Shown piece by piece: positions 16,494 to 25,353 of a DNA stretch of 41,626 bases (position 1 is the first letter of the stretch; each line of letters starts with the position of its first letter). The stretch covers positions 1 through 41,626 of the IMG/VR virus record IMGVR_UViG_3300032011_000028; one strand, 5' to 3'. Origin of the DNA: a virus. The notes beneath the pieces were generated by a model, which was not told where the DNA came from, did no database searches, and worked only from the letters and a program-made list of their open reading frames with translations. The position numbers and the translations under genes are program-made.

Positions 16494-18152
16494 TTAAGGT
16501 GTGCCTCCATGACCTCCACATACATAAATACCGCTATTTGCAATTCCGGCTCCAAATACATAATCTATTGCTACGCCTTCACTCTGTGTGGCATCGCCAT
16601 TAAAATACCAACCGCTTGGTAGCTCGGATAGAAGGCTGCCATCGCTTTGCTCTGTTCTATATAATCTATCTCCTATAGTCGGATTACCCTGTGAATTACT
16701 TCCCGTAGTAGCCCCAGGTATACGCTCTAAGTAATATACCGGGAAAGTATCACCATTATTAAAATCGTTTTCACCATCTACACAAGCAGTTTCGTCGCCA
16801 GCGTAAGTTTCCCATAAGTTAGGATTTACTGGTCTTGAAAGATTTGTAGAGAAATTTGAAGGAGCAGGTGTGCCGCCGCCACAACTAGGTCCAGCATATG
16901 TTGGTATTGAATATCCTAAAGCTAATAAGTTGTCTACAACAATTTTAGTATAGTAGCCATCACAAGTGTCACCATCATTCCATGTTTGACTTACTTGTGG
17001 AGTAAAGGCTTGTTGCACTGCATAATAAGTTAAATTAAGTGTTGCGGTTGCCATTTGAGTACCAGCAGCCCCACTTATAGAATCATTATAAAATTCCGCA
17101 AATCCGGATAAGTTACCGACTTGATTATTAATACTAACTGGGAATACTAATCCTCTATAAAAACCGCTATTAGTTGCATTTAATGTTGAAACCTGAGAGC
17201 CTAAACGCTGAATATCTTGTAATCCAGTTTGTGTTACTGGCGAAGATGTAGTTGGATTGTATGAAGATGCCGCTAGTGGAACACCAATATTATCGCATTC
17301 ATCCATGAATACACCTATAACTACACTAGTAGCATTAGGAAAATCACCGCCTGCTACAGTGCTAAATCCAGCTGTACTTGAATTTGATCTGTTGTTTAAT
17401 TGATAATGTGGCCTTTCGCTAGGATCACTTACTAAACTCACGTGACTATTATACCCATTAACACCGTTAGTCGCGTTATCTGTATTGCCTTGCGCTTGTG
17501 TAAGGCCTGTAGCAAAAAAGTCTTGTAGATAATATTGCAAACAAGTATTATCTAACGCGGGATTAGTAACCCCGGATCCTTGAAGATCTCTTTGGAGTCT
17601 TGCTAATGTAGTACCCATAGATCCGCTGCTGTCAAAAAAGAATTTAAAATAAGAATCTACTGTTGGTACAATACCACCTATTGTTATTGATTGTGTATCG
17701 CTTGCCCCAGCAGGATCTGTTACAGTTAAATCAAACGTAACACTACCACCTTGAACAGTTCCTTGAACCGTACAGAATCCTCTAGTAGCATCAGGTTGAA
17801 TAATACTATAATTAGATGGCATATTGGAAGAGCTCCAAACTAACAGGTCAACATCGTGATCTGGATCAGTTGCAAAACCTTGATATTCATAACTATCTCC
17901 AACTCCGAATGGTCCACTTGGAGGTGTTGATGTTATATTAGGTGGGTCGTTAACATCTGAAACACTAACTGTTACCGTAGCAACATTACTATCAAAAAAG
18001 CCATTGTTTACTTTATATGTAAAATTACCCGCTGAACCCGTGTAATTAGGGTTAGGTGTAAATACAACAGTACCGGTAGTTGGGTTTATTGTTCCTAACG
18101 TTCCGTTCGTCGTATTGTCACTTACTAAGCTATATGTTAATGTTAATGGCAT
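16494..18152 (-). CDS. Tail-associated protein with cadherin-like, Ig-like and vWA domains
   Basis: The start MPLTLTYSL is chosen 2 bases after the stop of the upstream gene; a 19-residue extension to 18209 would overlap that gene and looks like out-of-frame sequence. The 552 residues begin with a cadherin-like repeat (about 1-65, ending VSDVNDPP), then a putative Ig/He_PIG-type domain (about 67-155) with ATDPDHDVD, then a von Willebrand A domain starting FFFDSSGSM. The latter contains the metal-site (MIDAS) residues D174, S176 and S178, and a later FMDECD could supply another acidic ligand. The C-terminal part has several cysteines (DTCDGYY, PSCGGG, YVCGG). vWA domains bind protein ligands through a metal ion, so an adhesive role on the tail is likely. 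No signal peptide is present. Confidence 0.72.
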   Translation of the reverse strand: MPLTLTYSLVSDNTTNGTLGTINPTTGTVVFTPNPNYTGSAGNFTYKVNNGFFDSNVATVTVSVSDVNDPPNITSTPPSGPFGVGDSYEYQGFATDPDHDVDLLVWSSSNMPSNYSIIQPDATRGFCTVQGTVQGGSVTFDLTVTDPAGASDTQSITIGGIVPTVDSYFKFFFDSSGSMGTTLARLQRDLQGSGVTNPALDNTCLQYYLQDFFATGLTQAQGNTDNATNGVNGYNSHVSLVSDPSERPHYQLNNRSNSSTAGFSTVAGGDFPNATSVVIGVFMDECDNIGVPLAASSYNPTTSSPVTQTGLQDIQRLGSQVSTLNATNSGFYRGLVFPVSINNQVGNLSGFAEFYNDSISGAAGTQMATATLNLTYYAVQQAFTPQVSQTWNDGDTCDGYYTKIVVDNLLALGYSIPTYAGPSCGGGTPAPSNFSTNLSRPVNPNLWETYAGDETACVDGENDFNNGDTFPVYYLERIPGATTGSNSQGNPTIGDRLYRTEQSDGSLLSELPSGWYFNGDATQSEGVAIDYVFGAGIANSGIYVCGGHGGTP

Positions 18153-18154
18153 AA

Positions 18155-21100
18155 TTATGGATTTGAGTCTAGTGCATCTAATTGTAATACGGCACAGGTT
18201 GTTGTACAATCTTCAGAAACGGTATATACCATATTGTTTGCAACTGGTGCAACTGTTCCTAAATAACATGACGGATTAATAAATATATGTACATTGTACG
18301 AGCTTAAAAGATCCCCTGTAACAATTCCTCTACCTATCCCCTGCACTGAAAAGTCGTGACTATCTACATTGTTGTCTGTATTTGTATTGAAAAAAGTATC
18401 ATCACCTTTTAAGTATTGAAACCACTTTCCTTCTTTTTCTACGTATTCATTTACACCACCTGTTTGTAAATTAGTAGTTAAATATTCTGTATACCATCCG
18501 TCTTTATATACTGTTTGACTTGTGGGTATAAAGCTTATAGCAATCATTTCAGCGGCCGTTTTGTCTTGGTACTGTGCGTTGCTATATAAATATTGTTTTG
18601 ATTTTGATCCTGTGTAATTAAGTGTTTTGTAAGATTTAACTACGTCAGGCATTTCATTAATTAAAAAGTTAATCGATGAATCATATTGTATACCGTAAAA
18701 ATTTAATCTTGGTTGAGATTGTATACCATGCCTCCAGAGCATACCATCTTTCCATGTATAAAATACGTTATTTAAAGATATTAATCCTTCAATGTTTTCA
18801 AAAGATTTACGAGTTTCCCATCCAGTTACTTTTTCTTTAAACGATAACACTGTAGATTGCGGTATATAATCTTCCCAATCCCCCGAACTATTTACTCTTT
18901 TAGATTTAAATTCGTTTTGCCATTCGCTGGCTAAAGGGTCTAAGTATAAATTGTAAGCTTTTTTATTATCATCAAAACCACCAATACATAATGTTGATGA
19001 TGCAAGGTTATCAGCGAAGAAATCAATCATCCCATATTCAGATATAGGCGTTAATCCATTTCCACCACCACCAGGCATGCTTGATAATCTAAGCACAGCC
19101 CCTCGAGCCTTGTCGGTAAAGTATGCTCTAAAGCCATAGTTTGCAAAAGACTCTGGGTTTTTACTTATACCATATTCGCCGGCGTAAGGCCTTGGGGTAC
19201 CCAAAACTTTATTACTTGCTGTTACTGCTGTATTTCCTGCCGCGCTAAACAATATATCTTTATTAGCCGGCACGCTTAATACTTTATCTTCACAAAAAGT
19301 AATTAAATCTGTATCTCTGGCCCATAATTTTTGTATAGATCCAAATCTTGGATTTATGTCTAATGTTATAGATTCAGCCTGTATAAATTGATTTAAATTA
19401 TTTATACCTGATATAGAATTAAACAATCCAGAATATATAAATCCTGTTGTTTTTCTTTCTTCTGCGTATGGCTCATCTAGTGGGGCTGAGGCTATTGGGC
19501 CATTGCCTAAAGTAGATGCATTGTAATCATCTCTAATTCTATCTGACTCTACACCATTACCAAAAGAATAACAATTGTACCAGTTTAAATCGTAAGGCTG
19601 GGGGCTGTTTATATCGCCGTGGTTGCTAATTGGTATTAAGTCTGATGCTTTATAATAGATATCTAAATCCACAGCCTCTGCGGGCTCCGTTTCCCATATA
19701 CCTGGATTAGTACTGCTAAAGCTTTTTTCAATAAAAAACGGTGCAAGTAACTCCATTACGTAACAATCCGACTGATTTGTCCATTGATTATTCCCTATAG
19801 TAGGATTAAATCCGCCTGTACCCGAAACTAATTTATATTCTATTTCATATCGAGTTCTTTTATTTGAAGATTGCGCAAATGAACCAGACTTAGAATCAGC
19901 CTCGTAATTTCTAATTCTTGTTACTTTATTGCTGGCTGTAATTTCATATATACCTTGTTCTTCTGGCTCTGCTTCTGTTCCAATACCTGGATCTTGCCTC
20001 CATCTAAATCTTTGTCCTACCGCTTCTAGTCCATCTACAAAGTCTGCATATCTTTTTAAAGTAGTATGCCCAACGTTAAAATCTTTATCTTTATCTGGCG
20101 GTACACCTGAAAAAGATAAATCCATTCTATATATTACATCTGCCCCTTGCGTTGTTGAAGCCCAGCCTGTTCCATTACCACCCGTAGCGGCTGTAACATT
20201 ATCAATAAATACATTACCATCGCCTCGGTCTTTCCAATAGCTTTTTCCATAAGATCCAGAAGCATAGCCTACTTGTGTTGCGTTTTTAATTGAATAATTA
20301 TCTTCATTAGCGTTAGCCAATATATATTTTTCTAATGCTAAATCTCTATATAATTTTACAAAAAATCTACCTTCATATTCAGGCTTTTGCTCGTATACTT
20401 TTGCGGCTAATTCAAATTGTAGGCCAGAAGTTTGTGTATCTCCTGTGCCGTCAATAGAAGTAAACGCCATGTCATCACCAAATCTTCCTTCAATATTAAT
20501 TTGAATAACATCAGCCCCTAAGCCATTAACAGTTTCAGAAATAGAGGCTACATCATACCAATCGCTTTTGCCTGTATTACCTACAATACGCATTACCTGC
20601 GGATTTAAAGTCTCTGAGGCAGCTTCTTTTAAAGGGCTTCTATTCCATGTACCTTGAGCTGGATTTGTGTCTGAGCCCAGTTTCATTTGCATGTAAGCAT
20701 ACTCCGGCAAAGGAAATTGCCCTTGACCGTCGCCACTACCGTTTTGAAAACAAAAAGTATTATTGGGATCGTTATCTAAAGTACCAAATGTTTTTATTCT
20801 TTCTCTAATAAATATTGGTGCCTCATTAGCTATCGCAACTACTTTATATCTAGCAGGGTCAGAAACAAACTCGTCGTTATCGTGTTGTTTTTTTAATTCT
20901 AAAAATGTATTTTCGTCTATTTTATTTCTTTCGGAAGACGGAAATGAAATCCATATATTTTGATCATCAGCTTCATACCAACGATCCATAGCTATATTAT
21001 AATACGGTTGTGACGCTTCTTTTATGTACCATGTAAAATAATCGAAACCTTCTGGAGGCAAGCTAGTCATTGTAGCGGTAATCCTATTATATTGATTAGC

Positions 21101-22777
21101 TTCTGGCTTTTGTAATATAGTAGCCGCTGATTCTGATGTAAATACCGGAGATTGTCTTCCGTATTTATCAGAGTATACAACACCAACTTGATATGTTCTC
21201 TGCGATTTTATAGATGGGTGCGATACACCTGGTGTAGGTGGTAACGCATATCCCGCTTGATCCGGGTTTAATGTTGTATTAGGTGCAATTACAATATCTA
21301 TTGTTGGCTTAATTGTTTGATTTAAGTCATTTAATAGCGTATAATTTTGAACATAATTACCAAATATTAGCCTGTTAGCACTTATTTCTAAACTTTTAGC
21401 ATATCTTGGAACATTGTCATATGGCCTTAATATTTGATTAGAAGGTAACACAGAGCTAATAATTTCTGATTGTATATCATAAGTATTAGCCGTCCATATT
21501 TCATCATCTCTTTCAAAAGAATCTACCTTATATACATTGGTGTTTGAGGTTTCTTTATATAACAACTCAACTTCTTTTACGTTGTCAGGTATGTCATTTG
21601 TAATAAAATTACTTATAAGACATTGCCTTAATGTATTTTTCATTCCTAAGTTGTACCCTTGGAACGTGTTATATTCAAATTCACCAGGTAAAAAGGCTAC
21701 CTCAGAAAATGGTGAGAATGCAGAAAATTGGTTATCTTCATATTTCCATCGATATGCAAATGAGGGAAATTTAAATTCAAATAAAGGATCGTCTTCTTCT
21801 AAAGTAACATCCCATGGTAATGCTACTGCTGAAACATTTTCTGAAACAGACAATACACTTACCTCTGCAAATGTTTGTGTTAGCCCTTGAGGAACACTAA
21901 CAACTTGCACTCTTGCCTCGAAATTTACTTCGACTTGGTCGTCGTCTTCGGCACTGGTAGTTAGAATTAATACGTCATTTACACTATAGTAAGGATATGG
22001 CGATTGAAGCCAATTTAGTGTAAGTAAAGAGCCTGGGGGTAAAGGAACAAATCCAGTATTGCCTGGGTCAAATCCGATTGGAGCAGACTCGGTAAAGTTA
22101 GCAGATGTAGTGTTATTAACAACCACAGGATTACCGTCAGGATCAGTAGCTCTCGTATTTGCTAGGTCTAGTATCGGAGCTGTAGTAGGATATTTTTTAA
22201 TAACTGTTATATCCTCTTCTTGAAAGTCCCTTGTTATAACGCCGTTAGTATAAGTGGTGTGCGTTAAAAAATTAGTTGAACCATTTTTAAATGTTTCAAT
22301 TGTAATAGATTTAGGTTCAGTTTGATTATCAGTCCACATTAATATGCCTTCCAATATACTTATACCTGTAATTAAATAATCTTTACTAAATTTTAATATA
22401 TTTTGAGTGTCTACTAAAACAGGAGCTATTGTATCTGTTTTTTGATCATACTCAGCAATAGCACTAATACCACTTGACGCAAGAAACCAATATATTTTTT
22501 CGTTGATATCATCTCTTATACTACCTATAGTGCATGGGTAATACATGTTGGGTATAAAGTCATTGCCCCATTCAGTTATAACACCTGTTTGCGGATTAAG
22601 CGTCTTGTTATTATTAACAGCGTTACCTAATACAGTTTGTAAAGATCCGACATTGCTACTTTCAGAAGTTGATATTTCTAAATTTAAAGAATCTCTATAT
22701 TCGCCATTAGGTACTAATCTTTCATCGAGGTCTTTATTCATTTTCCCCGATGTAAAGTTGTGTATTACTTCTGGCAT
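18155..22777 (-). CDS. Large tail protein, probable nozzle/tail-tubular B-like
   Basis: A 1540-residue protein beginning MPEVIHNFTSGKMNKDLD and continuing DERLVPNGEYRDSLN. This N-terminal motif (GGKM/SGKMNKDLDERLVPNGEYRD) is one I recall from many marine phage tail proteins, and it resembles in position and style the GGxSxQP start of T7 gp12 nozzle proteins. The rest is beta-rich with repeated Trp/Tyr/Pro motifs, consistent with a beta-propeller-like barrel. It sits downstream of two connector-like genes and upstream of the adhesins, as expected for the end of a short tail tube. The exact structural role is inferred. Confidence 0.65.
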   Translation of the reverse strand: MPEVIHNFTSGKMNKDLDERLVPNGEYRDSLNLEISTSESSNVGSLQTVLGNAVNNNKTLNPQTGVITEWGNDFIPNMYYPCTIGSIRDDINEKIYWFLASSGISAIAEYDQKTDTIAPVLVDTQNILKFSKDYLITGISILEGILMWTDNQTEPKSITIETFKNGSTNFLTHTTYTNGVITRDFQEEDITVIKKYPTTAPILDLANTRATDPDGNPVVVNNTTSANFTESAPIGFDPGNTGFVPLPPGSLLTLNWLQSPYPYYSVNDVLILTTSAEDDDQVEVNFEARVQVVSVPQGLTQTFAEVSVLSVSENVSAVALPWDVTLEEDDPLFEFKFPSFAYRWKYEDNQFSAFSPFSEVAFLPGEFEYNTFQGYNLGMKNTLRQCLISNFITNDIPDNVKEVELLYKETSNTNVYKVDSFERDDEIWTANTYDIQSEIISSVLPSNQILRPYDNVPRYAKSLEISANRLIFGNYVQNYTLLNDLNQTIKPTIDIVIAPNTTLNPDQAGYALPPTPGVSHPSIKSQRTYQVGVVYSDKYGRQSPVFTSESAATILQKPEANQYNRITATMTSLPPEGFDYFTWYIKEASQPYYNIAMDRWYEADDQNIWISFPSSERNKIDENTFLELKKQHDNDEFVSDPARYKVVAIANEAPIFIRERIKTFGTLDNDPNNTFCFQNGSGDGQGQFPLPEYAYMQMKLGSDTNPAQGTWNRSPLKEAASETLNPQVMRIVGNTGKSDWYDVASISETVNGLGADVIQINIEGRFGDDMAFTSIDGTGDTQTSGLQFELAAKVYEQKPEYEGRFFVKLYRDLALEKYILANANEDNYSIKNATQVGYASGSYGKSYWKDRGDGNVFIDNVTAATGGNGTGWASTTQGADVIYRMDLSFSGVPPDKDKDFNVGHTTLKRYADFVDGLEAVGQRFRWRQDPGIGTEAEPEEQGIYEITASNKVTRIRNYEADSKSGSFAQSSNKRTRYEIEYKLVSGTGGFNPTIGNNQWTNQSDCYVMELLAPFFIEKSFSSTNPGIWETEPAEAVDLDIYYKASDLIPISNHGDINSPQPYDLNWYNCYSFGNGVESDRIRDDYNASTLGNGPIASAPLDEPYAEERKTTGFIYSGLFNSISGINNLNQFIQAESITLDINPRFGSIQKLWARDTDLITFCEDKVLSVPANKDILFSAAGNTAVTASNKVLGTPRPYAGEYGISKNPESFANYGFRAYFTDKARGAVLRLSSMPGGGGNGLTPISEYGMIDFFADNLASSTLCIGGFDDNKKAYNLYLDPLASEWQNEFKSKRVNSSGDWEDYIPQSTVLSFKEKVTGWETRKSFENIEGLISLNNVFYTWKDGMLWRHGIQSQPRLNFYGIQYDSSINFLINEMPDVVKSYKTLNYTGSKSKQYLYSNAQYQDKTAAEMIAISFIPTSQTVYKDGWYTEYLTTNLQTGGVNEYVEKEGKWFQYLKGDDTFFNTNTDNNVDSHDFSVQGIGRGIVTGDLLSSYNVHIFINPSCYLGTVAPVANNMVYTVSEDCTTTCAVLQLDALDSNP

Positions 22778-22782
22778 ATTAT

Positions 22783-23712
22783 TTAACTTTTAATCCATTT
22801 GGATTGGTTTCTCATTACTTGCGCTAACAGATTATTTTTAAGTTCTGATAATCTTATTTTAGCATTGCGTCTTGCGGCTACGGATTCTTTTTTCCATCTT
22901 GCTACCAGGTATTCTTGCGTGTTTGCTCTTGTTGATAATATAGCATGTACAATGTATTTATAAATTGCGTCTATTGCAAATTTATGCACTTGCATATCTT
23001 CCTCTGTACCTAAGCCATCACTAATATATTTTAATACTACAATTCTACCACTTAGATTAGAGCTAAACCTGATCATGCCTTTTATTTTATCAATATAAAA
23101 TACCCCGTTTGCTTGTGCTTGTTGTGGATTTAATCCATATCTCCCACCATAAGCATACATAAAAAGCAAATCTGGATTACCCATATACCAATTTTGTAAT
23201 GCCGTATTAGCATTAAAAGCATTAGGAAAAACGTCGTCTCTTTTAAATCTTTTTAAAGTTTCAGATTCTTGCGCTAAAGGTATTTGTGAATCGCTATCAA
23301 AAGTATATTCGTATTCACTGTCTTGTATATATGGAGTTGGATTACTTGTTAAATCGGTTCTATATATTATTCTTTCAATTCCATATTGATCCGTCCAGGA
23401 AAGTTTTGTATACCCTACATAATCTTGTGGCAAAACCATATATAGCCCAGGTGGTATTTCTATTTCTATAGATTTTTCCTGAGGCAGTATATCAAAGCTA
23501 AATTCCTGTAAAGCTCTTTGCGCATAAAAAGAAACATCTGTTCTTTTAACTTTTGTTATAATTTTTTCTTGGCCTACATATATAGTCATGAAATTATTAA
23601 TAACATCAGCAATACTTGTAAATTGATAATCGCCATAATTCTCGTCGTTGCTGTTCCACAGCCCGTCGGGTCCTAAGTAATATTCCTCTGGTGTTTGATT
23701 TAAAAATGGCAT
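22783..23712 (-). CDS. Head-tail connector/tail-tubular A-like structural protein
   Basis: A 309-residue protein with a conserved-looking strand region YMVLPQDYVGYTKLSWTD, a Tyr-rich central part (WYMGNPDLLFMYAYGGRYG), a helix holding HKFAIDAIYKYIVHAIL, and a basic C-terminal helix (ARWKKESVAARRNAKIRL). I recall related proteins in marine phages labelled structural. Position between the adaptor-like gene and the 1540-residue tail protein, with only 3-5 bases on either side, suits a connector or tail-tube protein. No enzyme motif is present. Confidence 0.6.
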   Translation of the reverse strand: MPFLNQTPEEYYLGPDGLWNSNDENYGDYQFTSIADVINNFMTIYVGQEKIITKVKRTDVSFYAQRALQEFSFDILPQEKSIEIEIPPGLYMVLPQDYVGYTKLSWTDQYGIERIIYRTDLTSNPTPYIQDSEYEYTFDSDSQIPLAQESETLKRFKRDDVFPNAFNANTALQNWYMGNPDLLFMYAYGGRYGLNPQQAQANGVFYIDKIKGMIRFSSNLSGRIVVLKYISDGLGTEEDMQVHKFAIDAIYKYIVHAILSTRANTQEYLVARWKKESVAARRNAKIRLSELKNNLLAQVMRNQSKWIKS

Positions 23713-23715
23713 ATA

Positions 23716-24456
23716 TTAAGCTTTTTCTTGTTGGTTAGTTTCTTGTTCCATGCTATTAGCTATTTGATACATCTGCACGTCTTCAACATTTAAGCCTGCA
23801 AACTCTAAGATTTTAACAACTAACTCTGTTTCTTCCGAATCATGCAGTTCAAAATTAGTCGCTGTTGTTGCATCATAAAGTGCTTCACCATAAACAATTT
23901 GGTAGCCCCAAACTACTTCAGCGGGCTTTTTAATATAATTACACGTTACATCCGATGTTAACTCGGTATTGCCATATACTTTGTAGCCTGAACTATTCTC
24001 TATAAATATAGGTCTTGTGTTTGTTGGACGTGTGTATGCGGATTGATTGATATAAAGAAAATCATTGTATTCAATTCGCTCGGCTTCTACAAATGTTTCA
24101 ATAGTTGTAGTAGCACTTGGGTTTAATGTAAAACCCTCTGTGGTGTTTTTGTAAACTATCGTACCCATTCTGTAAATATCAGCGGGTGGGCTCCAATAGT
24201 TATTTGCATAAGTCATATCATCGTTGACTTCAAATATGCTAATCTTTTCATTAAGTATATTTAGCATGTCAGAAAACTCTGTATCGTTTCCTGGTATACG
24301 GCCAAATTGATTTATATCATAAAAGTACTGTTCGAATATATCCAATTGTGCTTGATTAGCAAACAAGTTAAATTGCTGAGGTGTTACATATCCTCGTTGT
24401 TCTTTATTAAGTATTGCTAATACTCTTTGATATACAGTATCTACGCTTACAGCCAT
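23716..24456 (-). CDS. Head-tail adaptor-like structural protein
   Basis: A 246-residue protein beginning MAVSVDTVYQRVLAILNK, with a helical first third (FNLFANQAQLDIFEQYFYD), a beta-rich middle and a C-terminal helix (EETELVVKILEFAGLNVED) typical of adaptor proteins that dock on the portal. It ends in a Gln/Glu-rich tail. It is preceded by a 63-base gap carrying a strong hairpin and followed after 3 bases by the next connector-like gene. The role is inferred from order and helix layout. Confidence 0.6.
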   Translation of the reverse strand: MAVSVDTVYQRVLAILNKEQRGYVTPQQFNLFANQAQLDIFEQYFYDINQFGRIPGNDTEFSDMLNILNEKISIFEVNDDMTYANNYWSPPADIYRMGTIVYKNTTEGFTLNPSATTTIETFVEAERIEYNDFLYINQSAYTRPTNTRPIFIENSSGYKVYGNTELTSDVTCNYIKKPAEVVWGYQIVYGEALYDATTATNFELHDSEETELVVKILEFAGLNVEDVQMYQIANSMEQETNQQEKA

Positions 24457-24476
24457 AATTTATATTTTGTTATTAT

Positions 24477-24508
24477 AATAATAGGCCACCCTTAGATAGC
24501 CTATTACT
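24477..24508 (-). terminator. Intergenic hairpin, possible attenuator or RNA-processing site
   Basis: Perfect 8-base arms TAATAGGC (24479-24486) and GCCTATTA (24499-24506) with a 12-base loop; two more weak pairs extend it. It lies between the 251-residue gene and the adaptor gene. On the - strand it is followed by TTATTATAATAA rather than a clean T run, so it may slow or partly stop transcription, or protect RNA ends, rather than fully terminate. Confidence 0.45.
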
Positions 24509-24519
24509 ATAAAAGGTGA

Positions 24520-25275
24520 CTATTTAAGTCTTTTTTCTATATTCTTGTAAAGCTCCATACCCTCGTCAGTCTTAAAGTATGCACTTAGTGCAGAATAAGG
24601 ATGTTCATCAAATGGTACTGTCAATACTTTTTTACCACTCTTGCCATAAGTAAATGTTCTTTGGTCTTGTGATAATTTTAATATACCAGCTTCAATTGCT
24701 TTTGCACCAAAGTTTCTCAACTCAGTGTTTTCATCTTGTGCTAGTTGTAAAAATAGCTGAGGATTTTTTCTAGCAAATACTAATAAATCTCTTTTTAATT
24801 CTTCTGAAGATAATCTATTAACTTTCTCTCCAACTTCAACTCTTAATATAGCTTCTGCCTCATCTACTGTAGCTTGCTTAGCAAGATTTAAAGCTTGCAA
24901 TTCAAACTCAATCCAAGCAACTTCATTTACTGCTTGCTCTTTTGGTTTTATTTCTTCAATAATACCCTCTTTCATATACGGGTGATATAAGGATAAAAAC
25001 TTTTGAAGAGTTACATCTTCTTTTTTTACTCTTAATTGCCCGTTTCTAAATATTACTCTACCCATTGTTGCTTTCCCTTTTTGTTCATCTACAAAAACAG
25101 AAGGCTGATTTGTTGCGTATCGTAATTCTCTTTGGTAACCTAAATTTTCATCAAACCATAATAAAGCTTTTCTTTGTGAATGAGCTGTTGGTATGGTAAA
25201 TATTAAAGGTTTTTTATTTTTGGTAAGTTTATAAAGTCTATCTTTAACTTCCCATTGTGTTGCTGTTTTAGCCAT
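24520..25275 (-). CDS. Conserved protein downstream of capsid gene, unknown function
   Basis: A 251-residue soluble protein. The N-terminal half (to about residue 90) is beta-rich with a basic RLYKLTKNKKPL start. The middle (115-200) is strongly helical and charged (EAEAILRVEVGEKVNRLSSEELKRD), and the C-terminus has VPFDEHPYSALSAYF. No catalytic motif or membrane span is visible. It is set apart from its neighbours by a terminator-like hairpin upstream and another hairpin downstream, so it may be made at its own level. Location suggests a minor head protein or head-completion factor; this is a guess. Confidence 0.6.
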   Translation of the reverse strand: MAKTATQWEVKDRLYKLTKNKKPLIFTIPTAHSQRKALLWFDENLGYQRELRYATNQPSVFVDEQKGKATMGRVIFRNGQLRVKKEDVTLQKFLSLYHPYMKEGIIEEIKPKEQAVNEVAWIEFELQALNLAKQATVDEAEAILRVEVGEKVNRLSSEELKRDLLVFARKNPQLFLQLAQDENTELRNFGAKAIEAGILKLSQDQRTFTYGKSGKKVLTVPFDEHPYSALSAYFKTDEGMELYKNIEKRLK

Positions 25276-25300
25276 GATATAATATAATATAATTGTTAAT
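25276..25300 (-). promoter_or_regulatory. A/T leader shared with the scaffold gene
   Basis: Pure A/T-type leader ending ATATC directly before the ATG of the 251-residue gene. On the - strand it reads TTAACAATTATATTATATTA, close to the leader of the scaffold gene (28111-28140), which also has TTAACAATTA and a TTTATC end. There is no Shine-Dalgarno sequence. It could be a promoter element or a translation-enhancing leader; no clear Bacteroidetes -7 TAnnTTTG box was seen. Confidence 0.3.
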
Positions 25301-25332
25301 AAAAAGTAAAGATTGGGTGCCCGAAGACACCC
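25301..25332 (-). terminator. Terminator after major capsid gene, UUCG tetraloop
   Basis: On the - strand GGGTGTC pairs with GGCACCC (one G-U pair) around a TTCG loop closed by C-G, the especially stable cUUCGg tetraloop. It spans 25315-25332 and is followed on the - strand by AATCTTTACTTTTT. It starts 21 bases after the capsid stop codon. Either a rho-independent terminator or a partial one that makes capsid mRNA more abundant than downstream tail mRNA. Confidence 0.75.
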
Positions 25333-25353
25333 GTTCCTTACATTAGTTTACTA

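Noticed and set aside
18153-18209. 19-residue N-terminal extension of the vWA protein
   Set aside because: It overlaps the end of the upstream gene in another frame and reads MYNNLCRITIRCTRLKSII, which lacks the style of the mature protein; the ATG at 18152 sits 2 bases after the stop.
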